Source: Anaerolineales bacterium
Lineage (GTDB): Bacteria > Chloroflexota > Anaerolineae > Anaerolineales > E44-bin32
Assembly: GCA_029210945.1 (NCBI GenBank)
Contig: JARGGH010000001.1
Span: 1 to 64,000, forward strand
Length of the DNA: 64,000 nucleotides
Direction: 5' to 3'
A model generated the notes under the pieces. The model made no database searches. It was not told the origin of the DNA and saw only the letters and a program-made list of their open reading frames with translations. The translations under genes were made by a program, and so were the position numbers. Below, piece after piece: positions 42,161 through 51,157 of this stretch (positions are counted from its first letter, which is position 1; the number at the start of each line of letters is the position of its first letter).

Positions 42161-43153
42161 TTATCCGGTCTCGCTACCTTCTTCGGGCGTGGTGAGATTC
42201 TGCCCGTTTGTGCGAACAACCGGGGGGCGCAGCCAGTGGAGCCAGCCTCTGTTTGATCGTGAAGTTTGAGCCCTGGGTTCGAATGCCGCCAGGAGGAGTG
42301 TCGCCATCAGAAGCAGCGCGCCCAGCCATTGGCGCAGGCTCAGGGTTTCGTTCAGGAGGATCATCGCCAGGACGACGGTCACCAGCAGTTCGAGCAAGCC
42401 GATGATCGCGGTCTGGACGCCGCCGATCGCTTTCACGCCGGCGAAAAGCGCGATGCGAGAGAAAAACGTGACCAGGGTGAGAAAGAGGACCGGTTGGACC
42501 GCAGCCGGCGGCGGGGTGAAATCGAGACCGGTTGCGACGAGTTTTACCGGGATGACCACCAGCGTCATCGAGATCAGTGTGTAGAAGGTGACCGTCGGAG
42601 CGGGCACTTCGTAGAGCACACGCTGATTGATCGGGATATGGAGCGCGTAGAGCAGGGCCGCCATGAGCATCAAGAACACGCCCAGGGGGTCGATAACCCC
42701 GTTGTGTTTGCGGGTCAGCAGCAGCACGCCGATCACGCTGATCACCAACCGTAAGAAGGTCAGCCTCGATGTCCGTTGACCATCGAGGAACATCAACCCG
42801 GCCACAAAGATGGGGTAGAGTGTGAATAGGAATTGGCCCAGACTGGCGTCGATGCGCCCCAGGCCCGCATAGAAAAACACCGAACCGAGCCCGTTCAGCG
42901 CGCCGGCGAGCCCGCAGCCGGCAAGGCCGACCGGGTAGATGTAGAAAAATTGCCGTCGAAAAAGAATTAACACAATGAAGAGCAGTGCCGCGGCGCCGAT
43001 CGTCCGCAGCGCAACTGTGGTGAGCGGCTCAAGGCCCGCAAGGATAGCCTGTTTCCCGAAGACGGGTGTCAGACCGAGCATGACCGCGGAGGTCACAGCG
43101 AACGCAATACCCTTCCGGTCCGGCCTGTGAACCCGATCGCGATCGAAATTCAT
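42161..43153 (-). CDS. EamA/DMT-family transporter
   Basis: 330 residues with about ten membrane segments in two EamA halves (first about 18-145, second about 155-290) and a polar C-terminal tail of about 35 residues. Family members export or import amino acids, purines and other metabolites; substrate unknown. Its ATG overlaps the stop of the preceding threonine-synthase/receiver gene (ATGA), so it is translated with it. An amino acid (threonine or relative) is a reasonable guess from that link. Confidence 0.85.
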   Translation of the reverse strand: MNFDRDRVHRPDRKGIAFAVTSAVMLGLTPVFGKQAILAGLEPLTTVALRTIGAAALLFIVLILFRRQFFYIYPVGLAGCGLAGALNGLGSVFFYAGLGRIDASLGQFLFTLYPIFVAGLMFLDGQRTSRLTFLRLVISVIGVLLLTRKHNGVIDPLGVFLMLMAALLYALHIPINQRVLYEVPAPTVTFYTLISMTLVVIPVKLVATGLDFTPPPAAVQPVLFLTLVTFFSRIALFAGVKAIGGVQTAIIGLLELLVTVVLAMILLNETLSLRQWLGALLLMATLLLAAFEPRAQTSRSNRGWLHWLRPPVVRTNGQNLTTPEEGSETG

Positions 43154-44826
43154 GTCAGAATTTTCGCAATCTCATCGAGCAGATCATCGCTGAGAAAATC
43201 TCCTTTGGTCAGCAGAATCTCAACCTGATCGCCGATGCGCGACCACTCTTCCGCTGAGAGCTCCTTGGCGGTCACGACAATGATCGGGATCTCCTGCGTT
43301 TTCTCGATGCGCTTGAGATTCTCGAGCAGTTCGAATCCATCCATTTCCGGCATCATGAGGTCGAGGATGATCAGGTCGGGGAGTTCCTGATTAAGCGCAT
43401 CGAGCGCTTCGAGGGCCGAACCGGCTTCGAAGACCTCAAAATTACCCTGCGCCTCCATCACCCGGCGGATGAGCCGACGAGCTTCCTTTTGATCGTCAAT
43501 CACCAGGACTTTGCTGGGGTGGTCGCGATCCAGAGAACGGAGCGCTGCGATCAAGCCGTCTCTCGGCCGCTCCGGCAATTCAAAAGATCCGAGCTCGATG
43601 TCTTGCAGCCAACCGGACGGAAGCAGTTTGCTTTCAACCGGAAGTGTGTGGCCGGAGCAGTTGAGTACGACGGTCTGATCGTGGCGGATCACGCCCTCGC
43701 GAATAAGTTTAAATAAGCCGGCAAACGCCACCGCGGCGGCTGGCTCGATCGACAGCCCCTCCATTTTGGCAACCATGTGGAGCGCCCGCACGGCCTCCTC
43801 ATCGGATACGCTTTCCATCGCTCCGCCGCTGTTCTGCAGCATACGCTCTCGGAGCAAAGAGTAGGCGCGACCGGGATCGCCGGTCGTGAGCGTGATGATG
43901 TGTGTGGCGGGTTCTGCGACCGGGACGGCATGATCGAGATCCTGCTTCCATGCCGCGACCATCGGAGCACAGCCTTCAGCCTGGATAGCTGCGACTGCAG
44001 GGATTCGATCGACCAGTCCGGCTTCCTTCAGTTCAATAAAGCCCTTCAGAACCCCGAGCGGGCCGATACCCCCGCTCACGGCCTGGATGTACCAGTCTGG
44101 TGATCTCCACCGGGCTGGTTTTCCAGAATCGGAACCACCAGCCTGCCGGCTGCCGAGCTGCTCGGCGATCTCGAACGCCACAGTTTTCATCGACTCAAGT
44201 GCGGGAATGCTGCGGACCCCGCGGTCGAGGTAGTAGTGACGTTCCTCGGCGAATTGTGCAGCCAGCAGTTTAGCCTGGTCATAAGTTCCGGTGACCTTGA
44301 TGACCTCGGTTCCGTAGACCGCAACTTCACGCATCTTCTCCCCCGGCACGAGGCTGGTTAGAAATGCCCACAGCCGGATGCCGGCACGGGCGCAGAATGA
44401 CGAGTACGCGATGGCGACATTGCCGGTTGAGCAGACCACTGCCTGATCCAGTTCGAACTCGCGCAGACTGTTTACGCTCACCGATGCCTGGCGGTCTTTG
44501 AATGACCGGGTGGGCCCCTGACGTTCATCCTTGATGAACAAATAGTCTAAGCCAAGCATCATGCGCAGCTGGAGCGGTTGATAGAGCGGCGTTCCCCCTT
44601 CACCTATCGATGGAATCCGTGATGGATTTTTAAGCGGGAGCAGTTCGTGGTAGCGCCAGAGGTCGAACGGACGGTCTTTAAGGACACCCGGCCAGAGTCG
44701 GGCGACTCGCTGCAGGTCATAACGCGCTTCCCGCCATTGACTGCCGCAGGATGTGCAAGCGTTTTCTAGCGGGAGGTAAGTATTTTTGTGGCCGCAGTCC
44801 AGGCACTCAAGCCAGAATGTCGTCAT
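43150..44826 (-). CDS. Threonine-synthase-like PLP enzyme fused to a receiver domain
   Basis: 558 residues from ATG 44826. N-terminal zinc ribbon (CLDCG and CTSCG, residues 8-27), then a fold-type II PLP enzyme: SIGEGGTPLYQ, GPTRSFKDRQ with the PLP lysine (about 105), CSTGNVAIAYSSFCARAG, VSGGIGPLGVLKG, and NCSGHT. Residues about 437-555 form a CheY-type receiver: VLVIDDQKEA, phospho-acceptor in DLIILDLMMP, VTAKE, and LTKGD. Threonine synthase makes threonine from phosphohomoserine. The fusion of an amino-acid enzyme with a receiver domain is unusual; it may be regulated by the neighbouring kinase. Confidence 0.85.
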   Translation of the reverse strand: MTTFWLECLDCGHKNTYLPLENACTSCGSQWREARYDLQRVARLWPGVLKDRPFDLWRYHELLPLKNPSRIPSIGEGGTPLYQPLQLRMMLGLDYLFIKDERQGPTRSFKDRQASVSVNSLREFELDQAVVCSTGNVAIAYSSFCARAGIRLWAFLTSLVPGEKMREVAVYGTEVIKVTGTYDQAKLLAAQFAEERHYYLDRGVRSIPALESMKTVAFEIAEQLGSRQAGGSDSGKPARWRSPDWYIQAVSGGIGPLGVLKGFIELKEAGLVDRIPAVAAIQAEGCAPMVAAWKQDLDHAVPVAEPATHIITLTTGDPGRAYSLLRERMLQNSGGAMESVSDEEAVRALHMVAKMEGLSIEPAAAVAFAGLFKLIREGVIRHDQTVVLNCSGHTLPVESKLLPSGWLQDIELGSFELPERPRDGLIAALRSLDRDHPSKVLVIDDQKEARRLIRRVMEAQGNFEVFEAGSALEALDALNQELPDLIILDLMMPEMDGFELLENLKRIEKTQEIPIIVVTAKELSAEEWSRIGDQVEILLTKGDFLSDDLLDEIAKILT

Positions 44827-44854
44827 CGCCGGGATCCCATCAGGCAAATCAGGT

Positions 44855-47137
44855 TTATAGCTGCAATCGGTGGAGGAGGTCGAGCAGCTGTTTGAAGAAA
44901 CTCTCTCTGTCGATCTGAGCATGTTCCAGGTGCTGCCTGGCCAGTGTGCTCACGCGCTCGAGTTCCTGCTGTTGGATCTCCTCTGGGAGCAGACCGATTA
45001 CGACCGGAAGTACAGCGTCTGCCTGACTGGTTTCGGCGATTTTTTCAAGCAGATTTTGATAGGTTTGCCAGGGCATCGTCAGCGAGAGGATATATCCGTC
45101 GAACGCATCCTCACGGATCGCCTGTTCAGCTTCGTCCAGGCTGCTGACGACCTTATTCTGCATCCCGCCTAGATTTTCGAAGAAAGCGCGCACAGAAGCA
45201 ATTTGTTCCTCGTCAACAATCACCAGCAAGCGAGCGTCCTGAACACCTGTGTTGAAGGCGTTCTTTAGGACGTGCTCCACAGCATGTTCCCGGACCGGGA
45301 AGGCCAGCACATCGTTCACGCCCAGACTGGCACCCCGATCATGTTGAACGTCCAGGGCGGTGATGATCACCGGGACCGCATCGAGTGCCGGTTCGCCGCG
45401 CGCCGTTGAGAGCAGCCGCCAATCCTCGATTGATGCGTTGAACATGTCGAAGAGCAGGAGGTCCGGATTTAAAGCGCGCGTGACCTCGATCGCATGATCG
45501 GGGCGGGTGAGATTATGGAAGCGCAATCCGCTGTGCTCGAGTGCGTCGCGATAGAGCTTTAGGACTTCAATCGCAGGATGTATCCCGAGAATGAGCGGGT
45601 GCTTGGTAATCATTGGATTTTCAGGCGGCGTGTAGGGCAGCGTGAAGGCAAATGTGCTCCCTTCGCCCGGGACGCTTTCAACCCAGATGATGCCGCCGTG
45701 CAATTCGACGAGGTGGCGGCAAATGGATAGACCCAGGCCAGTCCCGCCGCTCTTGCGGGTGGGCGAAGCATCAACCTGTGAGAATGGTTCGAATATTTTC
45801 TCCTGATCTGCAGGATGGATCCCCGGCCCGGTGTCGAAAACTGCAATGACGATATCCGTTTGAGTGCCGCGCTTGATCGTGCGCGCTGAGACGCCGATGT
45901 GCCCCTCTTCGGTGAACTTGGCGGCGTTAGAGACGAGATTAAGCAGCACCTGCCGGACGCGGATATTATCTGCCTGGAGCATCGGTAAATCGTCGGGGAT
46001 GTCGAGAATGAGCTCGATCGGTTTTTCTTTGACCAACCCGACCGCGGTCGATATCACTCCGCGAATGATCTCGCTTAGATCGACTTCGGTAAAGGCGAGC
46101 TCCATCTTGCCTGCTTCGATTCGTGAAAGATCAAGGATGTCGTTGATCAGGCCCAGCAGATGTTGGCCGGCGTTATAGATCGCGCTGAGATCTTCTTCTT
46201 GCTTGCTGGTGATCGGTCCGTCGATGCCCTTCAGGATCACCTTAGAGAAACCGATGATCGAGTTCAGCGGTGTGCGCAGTTCGTGGCTCATATTGGCCAG
46301 AAACTGGCTCTTGAGTCGGTCTGCTTCGCGCATCTCCTCCAGCGCCTGCTGGGTTAACTGGTATGATCGGGCGTCCTGCAACGCAAGTGCGAACTCATGC
46401 GCAACCGCTTCGGCCAGGGATTGCTCATCGTCCGACCATGCCCGGGCATCCGAACGGTCGAGTTCAATAGTGCCGATGATCTCGTCCTGAACACGCAGCG
46501 GGATGAGAATGCGCTCCAGCCCGACTTCCTGGCCGTCGATAAGCGGATCCTGGAAGGTTTCAAGACTGTGTACGCCCGACTCATCGGCCTGGTAGCCCAG
46601 TACGTCTCCCCAGGCAGGCGGGATCTCGGGGACGTCCGCGAATGTCGACGGGGAAGCGAGCCGGGCTGGGGGAGGAATCGCCAGGCCACCGGAGGGTTCG
46701 GGGGAGGCGTCCTCGATTAATTGGGCAACGCCCCGGTAGCCGTCAGGTTCACCGTCAGGACCGGCCTTGTGGAGCGCGCGAACGAAGATCGATAGCTCCC
46801 GGCCATCCTGGTTCTTCGCCGTCAGGATCAACCGTTCGATCGTTCGGTTTTGCTGGAAATGATCATCAAGAGCAGCCTGCGACTCGGTATCAAAGCCGAT
46901 CTCCGAAAATGGCTTCCCGAGCACGGACGGGGCGGTAACTCCGAGCGCTTTTTCGATCTCCGGGCTAGCCCATGTGTAGTTACCCTCAAGGTCAAGTTCC
47001 CAGATCCATCCTTTGGGTTGACCGAGATCGGGCCGACCAAGCACCTCCGAAGGGAGGGTACCTGTGCGGGGGAGGGTGTCGGACACGTCTGCAAACAGCT
47101 GTTCCAGACGTTCGCGAATAGCCTCAATCGAGCTCAT
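44855..47137 (-). CDS. PAS-GAF sensor histidine kinase with receiver-like C-terminus
   Basis: 760 residues. Order: PAS domain (about 40-150, WELDLEGNYTWASPEIE), GAF domain (about 190-265), a HisKA dimerisation domain with SHELRTPLN (His near 284), HATPase (about 385-500, with GTGLGLSICRHLV), and two C-terminal segments resembling receiver folds (about 510-625 and 630-755) but lacking clear phospho-acceptor motifs. It is the only protein with a complete kinase core in the signalling operon. No membrane segment is seen. It overlaps the ParA-like gene by 14 bases. Confidence 0.88.
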   Translation of the reverse strand: MSSIEAIRERLEQLFADVSDTLPRTGTLPSEVLGRPDLGQPKGWIWELDLEGNYTWASPEIEKALGVTAPSVLGKPFSEIGFDTESQAALDDHFQQNRTIERLILTAKNQDGRELSIFVRALHKAGPDGEPDGYRGVAQLIEDASPEPSGGLAIPPPARLASPSTFADVPEIPPAWGDVLGYQADESGVHSLETFQDPLIDGQEVGLERILIPLRVQDEIIGTIELDRSDARAWSDDEQSLAEAVAHEFALALQDARSYQLTQQALEEMREADRLKSQFLANMSHELRTPLNSIIGFSKVILKGIDGPITSKQEEDLSAIYNAGQHLLGLINDILDLSRIEAGKMELAFTEVDLSEIIRGVISTAVGLVKEKPIELILDIPDDLPMLQADNIRVRQVLLNLVSNAAKFTEEGHIGVSARTIKRGTQTDIVIAVFDTGPGIHPADQEKIFEPFSQVDASPTRKSGGTGLGLSICRHLVELHGGIIWVESVPGEGSTFAFTLPYTPPENPMITKHPLILGIHPAIEVLKLYRDALEHSGLRFHNLTRPDHAIEVTRALNPDLLLFDMFNASIEDWRLLSTARGEPALDAVPVIITALDVQHDRGASLGVNDVLAFPVREHAVEHVLKNAFNTGVQDARLLVIVDEEQIASVRAFFENLGGMQNKVVSSLDEAEQAIREDAFDGYILSLTMPWQTYQNLLEKIAETSQADAVLPVVIGLLPEEIQQQELERVSTLARQHLEHAQIDRESFFKQLLDLLHRLQL

Positions 47138-47891
47138 GCGTGTACCGCCTCAATTCCTGGGCTAGTGCTTGGTACTGCTTCGATGCCCGGCTCTGCGGTG
47201 CATATTGCAATATCGATTGGCCGAACAGCGGGCTCTCGCGCAAACGCGTATCGATTTCGATCTGGGTCTCGAACACCGCCTGACTGAACGCGGTGCGGAT
47301 TTGCTTGGCGAGACTGCGGTGGATCCGGTTGCGTGTGTCCAGCATCGTCAACAGAATACGATAGCGCAGTTCTGGATTGTTGCGCTGACGGATGGCAAGG
47401 ATCAAGTTAAGCATGTCGCGCAAGGCATGTGCCGAGTAATATTCCGGTTGTGCCGGGATGATCAGGATGCGGGCAGCTGCGAGTGCATTCTGCGTCAGTG
47501 TTGAGAGGGTGGGGGGGCAGTCGAGCACGAAGACATCGAACCCGTCCAGCTGGCTGAGGGCGTCGCGCAGAATCAGTTGATAGCGATCGCGCACCATCAA
47601 GTGATTCTCAGCGAGCGTGAGTGTGTGGTTGGAGGGGATCAAGGAGAGCCGATCAACCGGTGTACCGTAAATCGCATCCTCGATCAGGCAATCGCCCAGA
47701 AACACATCGGCAATCGTCGGGCTTAAGCTGGATGGCTTATACCCGAGCGAGATCGTCATGTTGGCGTGCGGGTCAAGATCGATCAGGAGGACCCTTTTGC
47801 CCTGCTCCACAAGCGCGGCGCCTAATGAGAGTGCAGTCGTCGTCTTAGCAACCCCCCCCTTGGCGTTGGCTACGGCAATGCTCTGGGTCAT
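47124..47891 (-). CDS. ParA/Soj-like ATPase
   Basis: 255 residues of the deviant Walker ParA/MinD family: ANAKGGVAKTTTALSLGAAL (Walker A with the signature lysine), LLIDLDPHANMTISLG, FDVFVLDCPPTLS (Walker B region), and ANVLIPAQPEYY-type sequence. No ParB gene or parS site is near, and the gene is embedded between histidine kinase and GAF-protein genes with overlaps. It more likely positions a signalling cluster or polar complex than segregates DNA, but this is inference. Confidence 0.85.
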   Translation of the reverse strand: MTQSIAVANAKGGVAKTTTALSLGAALVEQGKRVLLIDLDPHANMTISLGYKPSSLSPTIADVFLGDCLIEDAIYGTPVDRLSLIPSNHTLTLAENHLMVRDRYQLILRDALSQLDGFDVFVLDCPPTLSTLTQNALAAARILIIPAQPEYYSAHALRDMLNLILAIRQRNNPELRYRILLTMLDTRNRIHRSLAKQIRTAFSQAVFETQIEIDTRLRESPLFGQSILQYAPQSRASKQYQALAQELRRYTHELD

Positions 47892-50800
47892 TGATCTCCT
47901 GCTTCGCTCCCGTCCCGATCGCCGGGCGGATCGGGCTGAGGTTCTTCTTCATTGTTGACGATTCCGGATTCGCCTTCGGAGCGGACGGGCTGCTCGAAGA
48001 GCCTGATCCTGCTGCGGCTGGCTCCCAGTGCGGAGCGCATCTCCTGCACAGCTGTACGCAGCATACCTTCCACATCCTCGTGGCGGCGGATTTCACCGCT
48101 CAGTTCAAGCACGGTCTGCTCGCGGCGAGCCCGTTCCAGGGTCTGCTGGAAAAGCTGCGCATTCTGGATGGCGACGGCGAGTTGGTCGGCAAGAATCTGC
48201 AGGACGGCAAGGTCGTCGGGATTAAAAGCTGCCTGGTTGTTGGCCTGGATGTCGAGCGCTCCGAGAACGCGCTGACCGACGGTCAGAGGCAGGACCAGCT
48301 GCGCGCGGGTGTCCGGCAGGTGAGGTTGTGGTTGGAAGAGCGGGTCATCGCCGACATCCTGGGCAAGATATTGTTCTCCCGTCGCGGTGACATGCCCGAT
48401 GATCGAGTCAGAGCCGATCTCGATGCGCAAGCCAGCCTGCAGCAACGCGTCACCCGCATCTCCGGCTGCCTCGGCCAGCACGGCAGCTCGATGGTCCTCA
48501 TCCAGAAGGAAAACACCGATGTGTTGGTATCCAAATCGCTGCAGGATGAGATTCGCAGTGCGTTTCACAAGCGTGTCGATATCTAGCAAACCGGTCGCAT
48601 CCCGGGCGACCTCCGCAGCCGTTTCAAGCTGTGCAGCCCGGCGCTGGACTTCCTCAAGTAAGCGTGCCTGTTCGAGCGCGACGGCAACTTCTCCGGCGAC
48701 AGCCTGGACGATCTCGCGCTCGTCCTCGGTCCACTCTCCCGGTTTCTTACCCAGGATGTCCAGCTTACCCACAATTTCGCCACGGATAGAGATCGGCACC
48801 TCTAATGCGTCTCCGCCATCGACAACGGCATCCGGGTAGCGTGGGCTGGTGAATTCAGCATGCGTTAGAAGCTTATCGTCGCCCAACAGCGCAAGCAATT
48901 GGTCCCATGACTCGGCCGACTGACGTTGGTAGAGGCTGTCCAGCTGGTCCAGCGAGCGCTGCGTCTCCTCAAACAGCCGGGCGTTCTCCAGTGAGGTGGC
49001 AAGCTGTCCGGCGACGAGCTCCAATGTCTCGACGTCAGCGGGATCCGCTCTGCCGGATTGGGTGGATTCGATCGCGAGCGCACCGATCGCGGTGCCGCGG
49101 CTGATCAGCGGGACGGCGATCGTGATGCTCTGTGATGTGGAGCGCAAATCGGTGCTTGTCCCGCTGCCCGAGGAGAGCACAACCGCTGAGCGGGAGGTGA
49201 TTGCCCGGCCCAGCGGGCCTCGATCCAACGGGACCGGGACGCCCAGATGCGCTGCATCAGTGCCCGCTTCCGCGCTGGCGCTGCGCAAAATGACTTCGTT
49301 GCCGTCGACGATCCCGATCGCGACACGGTTAAATTCGAAGGCTCGGCGGATGATATCGCTCGATCTTGCCAGAAGCGTGTCGTAATTTAACTGCTGGCTC
49401 AAGGAGCCGAACACATCGATAACCTTGCGGTTGCGGTCGGATAGGGTGGTCAGGTCTGAAATCAGCCGGGCGTTCTCGATGGCGACGGCGAGCTGATCCG
49501 CCATTGTCTGGAGCACAAGCACATCCTCTTCGGCGAACGCCTGAGGATCCTCAATCTGGACGTCGAGGGCGCCGATAATCTGGTCTCCAGCCGAGAGAGG
49601 AAGAGCCAGTTCGGAGCGCGTGCTTGGAAGATCCGGATTCGCAAAGTGAACCTGATCGGCACCGACATCGAGCGCGATGCGTGGTTTACCGGTGCCGGTG
49701 ACGTAGCCCACGATGCCTACTTTGCCGACCGGCAGTCTGTGACCGCGCTGCAGCATGCGTTTGCCGCCTTCCGATGAGGCCGCCCGTAAGACGGCATTTT
49801 CGCGCTGCGGATCCAGCAGGAAGACACCCGCGTGGTAGTAACCGAAACGGTTCGTAATCAAGTTGACGGTCTCATTCAGAAGTGTTTCGACATCGCGGAT
49901 CGCGACCGCATCGCGGGCGACCTCCGACGCAGTACGGATTTGCTCGGTGCGGTCCTGAACGCGCTGCTCAAGCGAGCGGTAGAGTTCAGAGAGATCCTCC
50001 GCCATCGCGTTGAAGGTCTTTGAGAGGGTTCCGATTTCATCTTCACGCTGCGTGTCGACGCGCGCAGAGAGCTCGCCCATCGCAAAGCGTTCTGCAAGGT
50101 TGGTCAGGGTTTGCAGTGGGCGGATCGATTGGCGTGTCGCGATGGGGACGACCACACCAACCAGGGCGATCGCCGCGAGCACAAGCAGGATCGTGAACGG
50201 AGCCAGGTCATTCGCCTCCGCGAAGATGTCGGATTGGGGAAGTTCGGTGACGATACCCAGATCCCATTCGGGAATCCACTCATAAGCGGCAAGGACAAGC
50301 GTGCCGTCGGCGTCGATATATTCCATCGAGCCGGTGGATGCTTCTCCCACCTGGTCAAAGATTGGGTGCACGTATCCACTGATCGCCTCAGGTTCGGTTG
50401 CGTAGCGCGGCAGTTGAATGAGCACATCAGGTGCCATCAAGACGAAGGTTCGGCCACGCTCCACCCGGTATACGCCGCGCTGCTCCCAGAAAATCTGCAT
50501 CTCTTCCATGAGCGCACCGAGCCGGGCAGAACTGTTGACGCCGATCAGAAAAATCGGGTCGCCATTGGTCGTCTGGAACGGTGCCTTTGTGTAAAGCGCA
50601 AAGGTGCCCGGGCCGAAGATCGGGTCATCGAAAACCGGGTGCGTGTCAATTTGCATCGACCGATCGACCTCAATCGTCAGGTTTGGTGAAGCCTGGTCAA
50701 GCCAATCATCATTCGTTCCAGCGAGGATCGTGCCGCTGGTGGCGTCAACCAGCGCGAGATCTGAGAAGAGCACCTGCCCCTGCCTGGTTCGAAGCTCATC

Positions 50801-51157
50801 AAGTTCAGCGCGAACGGTTTCGAGCGCATTTTCGTAACGGCTGCCCGATCGTGGGGCGCTCATCAAATCGGAGGCTGCGTCACGGAGCGCGCTGCGTTGG
50901 GATCCAAGCTGCAAGCGCTGCTCGCGGACGCTGGACCATTCTTCCAGGACGGCTACCTGGGCTTGAGCAGCCGAGTTCATCTGGCTGGTGGCCTGAGTTT
51001 CGAGCAAATTTCTGGCGCGAAAGTAACTGACACCGGCCAGCAGCAGCATCGGGATCAATACGAGTGGCAAAAGCGTGATCGCCAGGCGCGTGCCGAGCCC
51101 CATGCTCCGCCAGCGTGAGAGCAATGAGCGTGAGGGACGCTCGAGAGTTTCATTCAT
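47888..51157 (-). CDS. HAMP protein with four GAF domains, no kinase
   Basis: 1089 residues. N-terminal membrane helix (about 24-46), extracytoplasmic sensor region (dCache-like, about 50-310), second helix (about 320-345), HAMP (about 345-400), coiled coil, then GAF domains near 420-565, 575-715, 760-850 and 860-1010, and a short C-terminal tail. No HisKA, HATPase, GGDEF or output domain. The N-terminal half is highly similar to the protein at 53439-55340, a tandem paralogue. GAF domains bind small ligands or phytochrome-like chromophores. It may act with the kinase encoded two genes downstream. Confidence 0.85.
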   Translation of the reverse strand: MNETLERPSRSLLSRWRSMGLGTRLAITLLPLVLIPMLLLAGVSYFRARNLLETQATSQMNSAAQAQVAVLEEWSSVREQRLQLGSQRSALRDAASDLMSAPRSGSRYENALETVRAELDELRTRQGQVLFSDLALVDATSGTILAGTNDDWLDQASPNLTIEVDRSMQIDTHPVFDDPIFGPGTFALYTKAPFQTTNGDPIFLIGVNSSARLGALMEEMQIFWEQRGVYRVERGRTFVLMAPDVLIQLPRYATEPEAISGYVHPIFDQVGEASTGSMEYIDADGTLVLAAYEWIPEWDLGIVTELPQSDIFAEANDLAPFTILLVLAAIALVGVVVPIATRQSIRPLQTLTNLAERFAMGELSARVDTQREDEIGTLSKTFNAMAEDLSELYRSLEQRVQDRTEQIRTASEVARDAVAIRDVETLLNETVNLITNRFGYYHAGVFLLDPQRENAVLRAASSEGGKRMLQRGHRLPVGKVGIVGYVTGTGKPRIALDVGADQVHFANPDLPSTRSELALPLSAGDQIIGALDVQIEDPQAFAEEDVLVLQTMADQLAVAIENARLISDLTTLSDRNRKVIDVFGSLSQQLNYDTLLARSSDIIRRAFEFNRVAIGIVDGNEVILRSASAEAGTDAAHLGVPVPLDRGPLGRAITSRSAVVLSSGSGTSTDLRSTSQSITIAVPLISRGTAIGALAIESTQSGRADPADVETLELVAGQLATSLENARLFEETQRSLDQLDSLYQRQSAESWDQLLALLGDDKLLTHAEFTSPRYPDAVVDGGDALEVPISIRGEIVGKLDILGKKPGEWTEDEREIVQAVAGEVAVALEQARLLEEVQRRAAQLETAAEVARDATGLLDIDTLVKRTANLILQRFGYQHIGVFLLDEDHRAAVLAEAAGDAGDALLQAGLRIEIGSDSIIGHVTATGEQYLAQDVGDDPLFQPQPHLPDTRAQLVLPLTVGQRVLGALDIQANNQAAFNPDDLAVLQILADQLAVAIQNAQLFQQTLERARREQTVLELSGEIRRHEDVEGMLRTAVQEMRSALGASRSRIRLFEQPVRSEGESGIVNNEEEPQPDPPGDRDGSEAGDQ

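Noticed and set aside
47124-47891. ParA gene as evidence of a plasmid or replication origin
   Set aside because: No parB, parS-like palindromes or replication genes are near, and it is embedded in a signalling operon.
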